Position numbers and translations under genes: made by a program. A stretch of 64,000 nt of DNA from Megaustenia siamemsis (taxonomy: Eukaryota > Mollusca > Gastropoda > Stylommatophora > Ariophantidae), in the NCBI GenBank assembly GCA_032433765.1, contig JAVIAB010000073.1:52401144-52465143 (forward strand), written 5' to 3'. Shown here piece after piece: positions 24,901 to 31,724 of the stretch (within the stretch, counting starts at the first letter, position 1; each line of letters begins with the position of its first letter). The notes under the pieces were generated by a model that was not told the DNA's origin, did not search any database, and saw only the letters and a program-made list of their open reading frames with translations.

Positions 24901-27900
24901 AATCGTTTCTAAATTGGGTCGTTCTACTGCCGAAAAAGAGCGAGTTTTATTGTATATTGTAGTCTGTCTTTTTCGTTTAAAAACAAAAGGCTTTTTGATA
25001 ACAGCGTTGACATTGTTTTGTGTTGTTTTATGACATCGTAAAACTAACCATACAATTTTTTGTCACTTTATTTTATCTATAGCAACGTTACTGCAGCGCC
25101 ATTAGCTCAATGTCTATCCTCTTTATTTAAGATTCCTGGATTCAACCCTTGCTGAGAAACAAACTAAAAACCCCAAACAGGCATCCAGAATGAAGGAAGA
25201 GGCACTTAAAGTTGCAGAAAACAACATTAACAGATACAAAAAATTGACTGAAATTGCTACCCGGAAGGCCGAGAAGGAACACAAAAGGCGTCAGGACGAA
25301 CTGAACCAACAAAATGAAAATGCAGGAGCTGATAATAAAACAAAGCCAGGATTTTTTAAAACGTTGACTCTAAGAATCAAAGGTGCGCCCAACAGTAACA
25401 GCGGCAAGTGGGACACTTTTGAGAAACGTCAACCGTATGCGTATTCCGATGCAGCAGGGTTGACTTCTGGAAAAAGAACTGGATTAAAATCGAAAATCCA
25501 AATGAGAAGACAGGAGTCGATCGTTCCCAAGTCAGGTACGACGGCGTCCGAGTTTAAAGTCAGTGACTTTGATGGTGATGGCAACAGGACGATTCGATCA
25601 GTGCAGAAAGGTTTTGTTGGCTCCACTTCAGAGGTTCTATATGTGCCTGGAAATATGGGATCGCAGAAAGGAGGCATATATCCCGGGAAAATGATTAGGT
25701 AAGTGACAACACAATAGGACTTTTCTGACAAACACTGCATCTTCTTTCTTTAACGCATTTATTTACAACTTTCTTTCATCACTTTCTCTCTTTAACACTT
25801 TTATTTACAACTTTCTTTCAACACTTTCTCTCTTTAACACTTTTATTTACAACTTTCTTTCAACACTTCCTCTTTTTAACACTTTTATTTACAACTTTCT
25901 TTCAACACTTCCTCTCTTTAACACTTTTATTTACAACTTTCTTTCAACACTTCCTCTCTTTAACACTTTTATTTACAACTTTCTTTCAACACTTTCTCTC
26001 TTTAACACTTTTATTTACAACTTTCAACACTTCCTCTCTTTAACACTTTTATTTACAACTTTCTTTCAACACTTCCTCTGTTTAACACTTTTTTTACAAC
26101 TTTCTTTCAACACTTCCTCTCTTTAACACTTTTATTTACAACTTTCTTTCAACACTTCCTCTCTTTAACACTTTTATTTACAACTTTCTTTCTGCATCTT
26201 CTTTCTTTTACTTCCTCTTCTTAATTGTCTCCTCAATATTTCTTTATTCTTCATCTTATTTCTTACTCTGTCTCTTCATTCTCCACCTTCTTCCTCTTCC
26301 CCATTCTCCTCCTTCTTTGCTTTATTCTTTTTAATTATCTTCTTTCTTCCATCCCCTCATCTGCGCTAACCACTGCCTTTCTTCTTCATCTCCTTCTCCT
26401 TTCCTTCCGCTCCACCTCTTTGTCACATTTTCCCATCTTCTTTAATATTTTGAATCATTCATTTTTCTTTTTTCGATATTTTCTTTATATCAATTTTTGG
26501 GGGTCTCCTTTATTTATTATCAGGACTAGAGGCATTGATTTCGGATAATCGGATCTCTACTGTGCTATACTATATGCAACAACAGTCATTTATTAATTAT
26601 ATATGTTCATCTGTCAATTGTCTTTTCGAGCCGAAGACGGTATATAAGGCAGAAATTCTTGACACTCTATTTTGGATGATCTTTGTTTTCAAGTGTCAGA
26701 CCTTGCGCAGGACCCGCATTGTATCTCGACATACATCTCTGTTCTGGACGAGTCGTTCAATCTCGTCAAGGGAGCTGATGCCTGCTGTTGTTGCCTCTCG
26801 GCTCAGTATTCTTTTTAATGTTTCTCTATGTCGGCTTTTTTTTATATTTTACTTTCTGGCCACACTAAATAGTACTATATATATCTATTTATTTTTTAAA
26901 TATCTACCTCTTGATGATGTAAATGTTTAAAATAGAAAATAACAAATGGCAATCATTAGAAACGTGCATTCTTAACATTAGCCCGTGTGTTACCGGGGCC
27001 CCATTATGTGGGATGTAAAGAATAGTGACACTGTGACCTTCCAGGCATGTCGTATGAGGCGACTAAGGAGGTTGATCGATGGCTTGACAAGCTGTCATTG
27101 TAAAAAGCATTGTTATGGAAACAGACCATAGATTTTAGTAGCAGTGATCTCTGCAATATGTGCCATTTTGGCACGCAAGGTTTCTATTTTTGAGATTGTG
27201 GTTCTGCCCTATGTGCCGTCTTCGGCTCGAAAGGACAATAGATAGATAGATAGATTCTTAACATTACCTAGTTTGCATGAAATTAAGTTTCAAATGACAT
27301 TTGACGTAAATTAGTCCCCCCCCCACCCCCATCCCCATCCCCACCACATTCTCTTCATAGAATAAGCTAAAATACGAGTCCTAATAACCAAACTTGCTTA
27401 TAACCGAAATCAGGAAATCTAATCCCTACTGTAAAGGGAGACAACTATCTTGCAAATGTTATGGAAAAAAATAGGTATTTACAAATAATTTCAAGCCTCA
27501 TAAAACAGAAAAAATAAATGTTTTAATTCGTATTCTCGTTGCTTAAAGTGCACATTTTGTATTTCATATTCCAACAGTTAAAATAATATCTTTTGTGTGC
27601 TGTATTTCCAGCAAAAATTATGGTATACCTGTTTGGTTTAACATTTCCAGAACAAAGATGATATATTTTCTATTTATCTCTCCTGTACACGAAAAAGTAT
27701 TCTTTCTCTTTAAAAAAAAATTAATTTCAGATCCCCCACCCCTCCAAAAAAATTATATCTTGTTCTATTTAATATTCCCATAACTACATTTTATTCTATA
27801 TTTCAAGAACTATATTTATTTAATCTTTTTAGAACTTAAATGGTACCTCTCTCATGTCATATTTCCAGACCTATAAATATATATTTTGTGTTTCATCCCC

Positions 27901-28517
27901 TACCAGCTTATTCCTAGAGCTACAATGATATATTTTTGGTATTTCATATTTCCAGAGCAAAAAGTGAATCAGAGCTACTGGATTCTGGGATTGACAGTTA
28001 CTATGGAGAAGAAGATGAAGAAAACAAAAGCAAACTCGGGATGTTAAACAGACCTGAGTTTGGAACTCTTACATTTTTGCCTAAAAATCCGTTTTTAAAT
28101 ACAGTTCATTCTTTTGATGATAATGTCGTGCCATCAACGCCTCATGACGCTGATGGTGATCGGTTTATTTATGAAGAATATGGTGAAAACAACAGTTCTG
28201 AGGGAGGAAAAGATCCTTCAAAAAGACAACCACTACCATGGGATCAGGATGATCTTGGTAATCTTGATGATGATGAAGAACATGAAAGAAATGAGTTGTC
28301 TGCTGTGAACATGTTTCTGTGGACGTGTGGGCTGGCTACCTACCTACACATCTTTGCACAGGAGAAAATAGATATGCAAGTGTTGACTAAGATGACAGAT
28401 TCAGAATTGAAAGAGCTGGGACTTCCATTTGGGCCAAGGAAAAAGCTTCAGGATGCAATTACTAGAAGAAAAACAGTGTTGGAGACTCCGACAAAGATGG
28501 CAGATACGCACTTATAA
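3756..28517 (+). CDS. USH1G: USH1G/SANS-type ankyrin-SAM scaffold protein, four coding exons
   Basis: Spliced gene: exons 3756-3919, 20228-20407, 25132-25698 and 27956-28517 join with phases 2/1, 2/1, 2/1 into 1473 nt, a 490-residue protein (human SANS is about 460). Order: ankyrin repeats at about residues 1-119, a basic/central region with a conserved [10 protein letters not shown] block (about 335-344), a SAM domain (about 419-477) and a C-terminal DTHL that fits a class I PDZ ligand. In vertebrates SANS is a cytosolic scaffold that binds harmonin and myosin VIIa in hair-cell stereocilia and photoreceptors; its paralogue ANKS4B does the same in microvilli. The family match is read from the sequence; the role in this animal is inferred. 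A mollusc probably has one gene equivalent to both vertebrate paralogues. The exon-1 wording ([15 protein letters not shown]) is closer to USH1G than ANKS4B. Intron sizes are about 16.3, 4.7 and 2.3 kb. Confidence 0.93.
3940..4470 (+). repeat. Polypyrimidine (CTT/CTC) tract in USH1G intron 1
   Basis: About 500 bases of near-pure pyrimidine with repeating TTCTTCGTGTTATTTTCTTC-like units, ending in a (TG)n run at 4450-4480. Several frames are open only because of composition; none is a gene. Confidence 0.9.
5415..6330 (-). repeat. Interspersed repeat J copy 1, split by an RTE insertion
   Basis: Shares long blocks with 13130-13690 (for example GACTATCTTGGCAGTG, CTTCATGGCGTTTAAT, GGAGATACTGTTTTAGGCTT). 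The match is broken exactly by the LINE fragment at 5515-5960. Confidence 0.75.
5515..5960 (+). mobile_element. RTE-like LINE, 5'-truncated 3' end
   Basis: Translates, with one stop, as the C-terminal part of an RTE-type reverse transcriptase ([12 protein letters not shown], [36 protein letters not shown]) and ends TTGATGATGATG. The duplication AAGGTATC at 5507-5514 and 5961-5968 marks the insertion; the empty site is preserved at about 13190 in repeat J copy 2. Confidence 0.88.
6600..6905 (-). mobile_element. RTE-like LINE 3' fragment
   Basis: Reverse complement of the same tail as 5515-5960: GATCATGTCTCTCCACAACT, then CATTCTCTTAAGCTGTCTGG and ending near CATGGTATTCTCA. Decayed. Confidence 0.75.
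6944..7060. repeat. (GAA)n/(AGG) microsatellite
   Basis: Purine-only stretch of AAGAAG and GGAGAA units. Confidence 0.9.
7340..7560. repeat. Duplicated repeat, empty-site copy
   Basis: Matches 16340-16479 plus 16860-16930 (CAGAACATGATAATGAAGAA, GGAAAAGGAAATAGAACACG). Here the site ACGAAGAATAATA is uninterrupted near 7466-7478; in the other copy it holds the chimeric SINE. Confidence 0.8.
7755..8285 (+). mobile_element. RTE-like LINE 3' fragment
   Basis: Reads [48 protein letters not shown], then one stop at about 8017, then [20 protein letters not shown] to the tail CTTGATGATGATG. Very close to 5515-5960, so of similar age. Confidence 0.88.
8840..9205 (+). pseudogene. Tc1/mariner-superfamily (DUF4817-like) transposase remnant
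   Basis: [19 protein letters not shown] resembles the N-terminal helix of this transposase group. From 9000 the reading PPDYYL, a stop, then [18 protein letters not shown] and GGYFEHML resembles its C-terminus. The catalytic middle is missing, so this is an internally deleted, dead copy. Confidence 0.6.
9620..10190 (+). repeat. Interspersed repeat G, copy 2
   Basis: Begins near GGTTATGGAAGGCC, includes TTGCTCAACCGCCCGTGCCA and CTCATCTCCCAAACAAAGAA, and ends near ATAGACACACAGT. It carries the uninterrupted site AAACAAAGAAA (9779-9789) that holds a short retroposon in the copy at 62600-63400. Confidence 0.85.
10195..10920 (-). pseudogene. Duplicated Cys-rich extracellular-type domain, one frameshift; unrecognised
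   Basis: Reading the minus strand from about 10920: [18 protein letters not shown], then a first unit with [29 protein letters not shown] and [10 protein letters not shown]. After a change of frame near 10570 a second unit follows with [33 protein letters not shown] and [15 protein letters not shown]. The two units are clearly related (shared CC...PCYPRI..NGITV), rich in Cys and NxS/T sites, so they look like a secreted or ectodomain module. No family is recognised. The frameshift means either a decayed gene or a short unseen intron. The 3' end runs into repeat G (shared with 63350-63400), so the last residues are repeat-derived. Confidence 0.5.
11500..12070 (-). mobile_element. Decayed LINE-like segment with an internal 68-bp array
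   Basis: Blocks such as CAATCTGTTGTGGCCTGTTT and TCAGAGGTTGCTG recur once at 61735-62010 without the array. Both are probably the same non-LTR element; clade not determined. Confidence 0.5.
11569..11840. repeat. 68-bp tandem array, four units
   Basis: Unit starts GCATGATTGTAGCAG and includes CAACAATCATTTTG and TCAGAGGTTGCTGTTTTAG; successive starts at 11569 and 11637 give 68 bp. The related element at 61735-62010 has a single unit, so the array arose locally. Confidence 0.88.
12280..12745 (+). mobile_element. LINE 3' fragment, decayed
   Basis: Broken reading of an RTE/LINE C-terminus, ending AGACAGAGCAGAATGGCGCT and GGTAGCCAACCTTCGTTGCT, followed by ACTCGATGATGATGA. The reverse complement of the same end is at 63775-63865. 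Confidence 0.7.
12857..12927. repeat. (TA)n microsatellite
   Basis: About 70 bp of alternating TA with two TG interruptions. Confidence 0.95.
13125..13690 (-). repeat. Interspersed repeat J, copy 2
   Basis: Uninterrupted version of 5415-6330; the RTE target AAGGTATC is intact near 13194. A minus-strand frame (13120-13464) is open but unrecognised. A TTATTACTATTAGA run at 13500-13625 is a short microsatellite. Confidence 0.7.
13733..13853. repeat. GACA/GATA-type microsatellite
   Basis: GACAGACAGACA and GGTGGGTG units; the I-type LINE is inserted in it, and it resumes at 15834-15880. Confidence 0.85.
13854..15833 (-). mobile_element. I-type non-LTR retrotransposon, 5'-truncated, frame intact
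   Basis: An open minus-strand frame runs unbroken from the truncation point to a TAA at 13868. The reverse transcriptase region has [38 protein letters not shown] and the catalytic YADD. Then RNase H has YTDGS, a Glu in [18 protein letters not shown] and [18 protein letters not shown], and the C-terminus has a CPLC knuckle. Endonuclease and ORF1 are missing. The exact duplication GCAGACAGGTAG (13842-13853, 15834-15845) defines the insertion. The first ten or so residues of the frame come from flanking DNA. The frame's stop lies in an ACTAATGACTA repeat that forms the 3' tail. RT plus RNase H fits the I superclade; the exact clade is not settled. Confidence 0.93.
16340..16930. repeat. Duplicated repeat, copy holding the chimeric SINE
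   Basis: Second copy of 7340-7560, interrupted at 16480-16846. Confidence 0.8.
16480..16846 (-). repeat. Chimeric SINE: family B head joined to a full family A SINE
   Basis: Read on the minus strand: tRNA-like head GTGTCCGGTTAGCGCAATCG with B-box GGGGTTCGTACC, linker ending CTAAAAATTAGT, then directly the family A SINE from GGGAGCCGCGATAGCTCAGT to its TTTACTTTTTTT tail. One duplication, ACGAAGAATAATA (16467-16479 and 16847-16859), brackets the whole, so it moved as one unit. Confidence 0.85.
17175..17492. repeat. 23-bp tandem array
   Basis: Unit CATCTTCTATAATCTGTGAG plus GTA, about 13 copies with a few variants (AGTA for GGTA). It lies in USH1G intron 1. Confidence 0.93.
18053..18285 (+). 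repeat. SINE with family B head and shared core
   Basis: Same head as 16739-16846, same junction CTAAAAATTAGT, then a core (ACCTCTGAAGTCGGAG ... ACACGCAAAAATTCAGT ... GGGACTTCGTCAGAGGTC). The duplication GAAATGTCTTCCT at 18040-18052 and 18286-18298 gives a 233-bp element. Confidence 0.87.
18459..19366 (-). pseudogene. Mariner transposase pseudogene
   Basis: Broken minus-strand frames match a mariner transposase in order: [19 protein letters not shown] (N-terminal helix-turn-helix), [43 protein letters not shown] and [20 protein letters not shown]. Frameshifts and stops divide it. The catalytic Asp region is degraded. Confidence 0.85.
19790..20060. repeat. Purine-rich GAA/GGA stretch
   Basis: Low-complexity AGGAAGAAGAAGATGAAAA-type DNA upstream of USH1G exon 2; open frames here are compositional. 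Confidence 0.7.
20228..20407 (+). CDS. USH1G: USH1G exon 2 (ankyrin repeats)
   Basis: The acceptor CACAG ends at 20227 and the donor GTAAGT starts at 20408. The first base completes codon 55 and the last two bases start codon 115, in register with exons 1 and 3. It encodes residues 56-114, with the ankyrin signature [13 protein letters not shown] and a second repeat starting [11 protein letters not shown]; human SANS has the matching GNTPLHLAASNGH and NDYHTPLDMAA. The exon lies 16.3 kb downstream of exon 1, after a mariner pseudogene and a stretch of simple repeats. Confidence 0.92.
20535..20740 (-). repeat. SINE core family, minus copy
   Basis: Reverse complement of the 44325-44640 SINE body: TCTGACGAAGTCCCTAGAGA, CCATTTTTCCCTGGCAGCC, ACTTCGGAGGTA, then CCGGGCCTCACTGCTGAGAC. 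It lies in USH1G intron 2. Confidence 0.82.
21371..21632 (+). repeat. SINE family A copy
   Basis: A box at 21377-21396 and B box at 21424-21434; the tail is poly-T. The duplication ATCTTAGC(A/T)ATC on both sides (21356 and 21636) marks the insertion and explains an acceptor-like site at 21642. Confidence 0.9.
21750..21805 (+). repeat. Family C SINE 3' end fragment
   Basis: CCCCATGCCTAGCAAGGCGT followed by GGAGGGAAC and CTTTACTT matches the end of 30834-31110. Confidence 0.6.
22060..22975. repeat. 20-bp tandem array, about 45 units
   Basis: Unit CTCTAGCATACCAAACACTG with recurring variants (CTGTAGC, CTATAGC, ACATTG, ACTTCT). The variants recur in higher-order blocks, for example the ACTTCGTT pair near 22690 and 22815. 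No coding meaning; the long minus-strand frame over its end is a by-product. Confidence 0.95.
23305..23440 (+). repeat. Repeat G, partial copy
   Basis: GTAGTTGTAGTTAGT repeats, then GTATCACTGCAAATGAATCAAAATCCATA and GTGGAATCATCCGAATTAAC in abbreviated form; truncated. Confidence 0.75.
23440..24185 (-). mobile_element. LINE reverse transcriptase fragment, decayed
   Basis: The minus-strand reading, with stops, has [43 protein letters not shown] and CVLSPLLF (fingers/palm of a LINE RT), and further downstream [13 protein letters not shown] text. Confidence 0.75.
24202..24407 (-). repeat. SINE family A copy, internally deleted
   Basis: Minus orientation, diverged; the GGGTACCGGATT part of the body is missing. 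It is flanked by CGTCAGCAAAT (24191-24201) and CGTCAACAAATA (24408-24419). Confidence 0.82.
24420..24685 (-). repeat. SINE family A copy, inserted beside the previous one
   Basis: Full-length minus copy with the exact duplication CGTCAACAAATA at 24408-24419 and 24686-24697. The left copy is also the right duplication of the SINE at 24202-24407. Confidence 0.9.
25132..25698 (+). CDS. USH1G: USH1G exon 3 (last ankyrin helix, coiled/basic central region)
   Basis: The acceptor TTTAAG ends at 25131; its first base completes Arg115. Residues 116-303 begin [15 protein letters not shown], which matches the end of the SANS ankyrin block (YLDSIAAKQSSLNPK in human), then a Lys/Glu-rich helical stretch ([17 protein letters not shown]) and a basic, serine-rich central region corresponding to the part of SANS that binds myosin VIIa. 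The donor GTAAGT starts at 25699. A Met codon at 25190 is internal, not a start. A YLD-like reading at 21643 looks similar but is SINE-flank sequence and was rejected. Confidence 0.92.
25740..26205. repeat. About 42-bp tandem array in USH1G intron 3
   Basis: Units of TTTAACACTTTTATTTACAA plus CTTTCTTTCAACACTTCCTC, about 11 copies with small deletions, followed by a T/C-rich stretch to 26450. Confidence 0.93.
26595..26850 (-). mobile_element. RTE-like LINE 3' end
   Basis: Reverse complement of an RTE tail: TTTTCGAGCCGAAGACGG near 26620 (the LINE 3' end), then GACATACATCTCTGTTCTGG and AGGGAGCTGATGCCTGCTGT. Decayed coding remains. Confidence 0.65.
26981..27253 (+). repeat. RTE-tailed short retroposon (family F), full copy
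   Basis: 273 bp from GCCCGTGTGTTACCGGGG to GCTCGAAAGGACAATAGATA repeats. The duplication ATTCTTAACATTA at 26968-26980 and 27254-27266 defines both ends. It has no coding frame. Its 3' end matches the end of the RTE LINE at 34834-35530. Confidence 0.88.
27558..27955 (+). repeat. USH1G: Degenerate array of 3' splice-site-like units before USH1G exon 4
   Basis: Pyrimidine tract plus (T)TTCCAG/CAG/AAG sites end at 27577, 27611, 27650, 27730, 27807, 27832, 27868, 27906 and 27955. Several are followed by A(A)C...TATATTT. Many spacings are 34-39 bp. Only the last (27955) joins the conserved exon frame. Confidence 0.55.
27956..28517 (+). CDS. USH1G: USH1G exon 4 (SAM domain, PDZ-binding tail, stop)
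   Basis: The acceptor ATTTCCAG ends at 27955; its first base completes Arg304. Residues 305-490: an acidic segment with DSGIDSYY, a conserved [12 protein letters not shown] block, an acidic linker with [16 protein letters not shown] (human has LPWDELDLGLDED), the SAM domain with QEKIDMQVL and LGPRKK-like [12 protein letters not shown], and the terminal DTHL before TAA at 28515. I see no clear AATAAA close downstream. The acceptor is the last of a row of similar TTTCCAG-type sites starting near 27558. Confidence 0.93.
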
Positions 28518-28680
28518 CCAATTGAAGCACTTTGTCATTTACAAAAATTGAAATATGCCTTTCCTATATAATTTTAAAGAGATAACATATGAAAAAAATA
28601 TTTATTTAGTTTAAATCCATGTTCAACTGTTACAAACATATCATTCACTTCGGTTATTAAGTAAACAATTCACTGAAATA

Positions 28681-28681
<1 letters not shown>

Positions 28682-28745
<64 letters not shown>
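28682..28745. repeat. (TG)n(AG)n microsatellite
   Basis: A TG run followed by about 45 bp of AG, directly before the 54-bp array. Confidence 0.95.
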
Positions 28746-28747
<2 letters not shown>

Positions 28748-28781
28748 GAGAAAGTTTGGTGTCAGATCGTAGTACATGGAG

Positions 28782-29375
28782 AACAAAAATATAAAACGGC
28801 ACAGCTCAATCCATGAAGCATCGATCTCTGTTAAAAACAAAAATATAAAACGGCACAGCTCAATCCATGAAGCATCGATCTCTGTTAAAAACAAAAATAT
28901 AAAACGGCACAGCTCAATCCATGAAGCATCGATCTCTGTTAAAAACAAAAATATAAAACGGCACAGCTCAATCCATGAAGCATCGATCTCTGTTAAAAAC
29001 AAAAATATAAAACGGCACAGCTCAATCCATGAAGCATCGATCTCTGTTAAAAACAAAAATATAAAACGGCACAGCTCAATCCATGAAGCATCGATCTCTG
29101 TTAAAAACAAAAATATAAAACGGCACAGCTCAATCCATGAAGCATCGATCTCTGTTAAAAACAAAAATATAAAACGGCACAGCTCAATCCATGAAGCATC
29201 GATCTCTGTTAAAAACAAAAATATAAAACGGCACAGCTCAATCCATGAAGCATCGATCTCTGTTAAAAACAAAAATATAAAACGGCACAGCTCAATCCAT
29301 GAAGCATCGATCTCTGTTAAAAACAAAAATATAAAACGGCACAGCTCAATCCATGAAGCATCGATCTCTGTTAAA
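28782..29375. repeat. 54-bp tandem array, 11 apparently identical units
   Basis: Unit starts AACAAAAATATAAAACGGCA and ends ATCGATCTCTGTTAAA; 594 bp = 11 x 54. I see no difference between units. Because 54 is a multiple of three and the unit lacks stops in some frames, long frames are open on both strands (18-residue repeats NKNIKRHSSIHEASISVK on +). There is no independent sign that either is translated. Confidence 0.95.
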
Positions 29376-29414
29376 AACAAAAGGCACAAGAGAAAGGAGA
29401 TGAGGCTGAACATC

Positions 29415-30120
29415 ACAAATGCATCTTGTTCGTACTATGGGCTCAACTGTCTATCCTTGTTCTTCAGCGATCAGCTTTTGCTATGCATTTAGACTAGCTT
29501 GGGTTACAAACAAGATGGTGCGTTTAAGGTCATCACCGGTTCCCCATAGCTTGACATATAAGTTGTTTCTGTGGGCCATATTTGTTTTCTTACTGTGTTT
29601 AGAGTGCTGCAGTCCTGTAATATGCTTTGGATTTTGCTGGGCTGCACTGCAGTCAAATATTGAAACGTCACTGAGTCCTATCTTGTGTAAATGTGCTCTG
29701 AGGTCACAATGACCTGTTCTGAGTCTGAATAGCTTGGTCTGCTCATGTCTGCTAAGTTTGTTTAGTCTGTCATATTCTAGCTCATGTTTTCCATGCAACT
29801 CCCTCCATTTTCCTCTGTTTTCCTAGCTTGCTTCAGTATTGCTTTTATTTCTTTGAGGCCCTGGGTTGGTTGGACTGTTGAAGACTTCCACTTGCTTTTG
29901 CAAGTTCATCTGCTTTCTCATTTCCAGGGATGCCACAATGTGCTGGTATATACTGCAGGACCTGTTCTGACTTTTCTAAAAAGTGAACAGATGTTCTTTA
30001 TTTCTTGGATGAGTCTGCCCTATTTTGGGCTTGACATTGCTTGAATGATTGACTTTGCATGATCAGTGTCCATATATCCAATATTGCCAGTTTCAGCCAG
30101 AGGGATGCGACTCAGCAAAC
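29415..30120 (-). mobile_element. Non-LTR element RNase H/C-terminal fragment
   Basis: Minus reading in broken frames: an RNase H end (HCGIPGNEKADELAK-like text near 29940), then [20 protein letters not shown] and CDLRAHLHKIGLSDVSIFDC. A diverged copy lies at 48785-49350. It carries the empty site AGTTGTTTCTGT at 29561-29572. Confidence 0.72.
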
Positions 30121-30225
30121 AGCATTCAACATAGGTCACTATTATATTACCAAACCGCTGACAAATTGTCATTGCTTGCTACCACCAACCATCTGTCAAG
30201 ATACCATGTCATATTATATAAATAA

Positions 30226-30232
<7 letters not shown>

Positions 30233-30276
<44 letters not shown>
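30233..30276. repeat. (TA)n microsatellite
   Basis: CACACACA followed by about 40 bp of TA. Confidence 0.95.
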
Positions 30277-30279
<3 letters not shown>

Positions 30280-30494
30280 TCATGTTTTGCAAATGTTAGG
30301 CTTAACAAAACTAAAAGAATGTATAATTAATCTGTTTTTTACCAGACCTTATTCTCCCTGATGAATGTATTAAGTTACGTGCAACAAAATTGCTGAATGA
30401 AAGTCTCAGAGAGAGTACATATTTTTGTTTCATGTGAAAAATGAAGGGTCAGATGTCTTCTTGCAGGAGACTGTATAGCCCTATTTAATTAATG

Positions 30495-30730
30495 GCAGGA
30501 ATATCAATCAAAGCCCTTTATACCCTTTATGGAGCTTAGGCCACAGACAAGGTCTTTCCATCCATCTCTGTTCCTGGACATTTTCTCTACTTCTTTCCAG
30601 TCTAGGCCATTATTTTTTAGGGTTTCCATGACCTCTCTCCTTTTCAAGTATTCCTGGGTCTTCCCACCTTTCTCTTTCCCTGTGGGTTTCACGACAGTGT
30701 CTGTCTTTGTATGCTATCACCAGGTGTCCT
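30495..30730 (-). mobile_element. RTE-like LINE C-terminal fragment
   Basis: Minus reading KPTGKEKGGKTQEYLKRREV and NGLDWKEVEKMSRNRDGWKD is a typical LINE C-terminus. A related + copy is at 55660-55830. Confidence 0.75.
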
Positions 30731-30833
30731 TAGCATGTGTCCAACCCTTCAAAATTTTCTATTCATAATCTTTTGTTCATTTGACCCTTGTTTTGTTCTG
30801 TTCCAGTTATTTCTGATCTTGTTATAAGTTTTC

Positions 30834-31110
30834 AGGAGCCTCTGTGGCTGGGTGGTTAGTGTGCTCACTTCCAGACCAGAAAGGTCCATGTTCAATCCCC
30901 TGTAGTGGCAGATTTTTTTTTCATTACTGACAAGGCTCCAGAGTTCACCCAACCACTAAAAATGGGTACCAGAGATTTTTCTGAGAAGTAAAGGCAGCCT
31001 GGCATGATGCCGACCACATCACCCAAAAATGTGCCGTGGTCATAGAAAAATATGATCACTAACACCATATTCCCCATATGCCTAGCAAGGCGTGGAGCGA
31101 ACCTTTCCTT
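30834..31110 (+). repeat. SINE family C, intact copy
   Basis: tRNA-like head (CTCTGTGGCTGGGTGGTTAG, B-box-like GTTCAATCCC), body with GGGTACCAGAGA and AGAAGTAAAGGCAGCC, end TGCCTAGCAAGGCGTGGAGC. Its body resembles family A, so the families share a module. Confidence 0.82.
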
Positions 31111-31282
31111 TTTTGTTTACCTTTTCATGTTCAGAATGTTCCTCAAACAGTTGTTTCCATATATCTGTACCTTTTGTTTTCTTGTATCATAGAACATCCA
31201 TGGCTCTGCGACATATTAGAGGGCTGTTTCAACATTTGTGTTAAATAGTCTTATCTTGGTGCTTATTTTTGTTAGTTTTTAC

Positions 31283-31445
31283 CTTACGAAGAGATAGAGG
31301 GAAGCAAAGAGAAAAAATACCAGACAGCTTAAGAGAATGGCTTGGCAGAAGGTCAACAACAGAAATGATAAATAACTGTCGAGATCGAAAGGTGTGGAGA
31401 GACATGATCACCTATGCCAGCAGGCCCGGTACTTGATGATGATGA
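31283..31445 (+). mobile_element. RTE-like LINE 3' end, short copy
   Basis: CGAAGAGATAGAGGGAAGCA to TACTTGATGATGATGATG, nearly identical to the end of 7755-8285. Confidence 0.85.
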
Positions 31446-31724
31446 TGAGGTTGATCATTTTTGGATCAAATTCCATAATGTTCCAGCAGCCTCTACAATC
31501 ACTTCCAATCTACACTATCAAAAGCCTTCTCATAAGCAATAAATGTTATCAGAATACAGGGAGAAATATACTTTTAAATAAATACTATTGATTAGAAAAG
31601 GCTTTGTGATTATGATGGATCCGAAAGATTTTGTAATTATGTTGGTGGATGTGAAAGTTTTTAAAAAAAATTATAGAAAAGAAGGATCTTGTGATGGTGT
31701 GGATAAATGAGAATCAAATGATTT

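Noticed and set aside
28776..29492. 238-codon + frame and 248-codon - frame over the 54-bp array
   Set aside because: Both follow from a stop-free 54-bp unit; no homology, no splice context.
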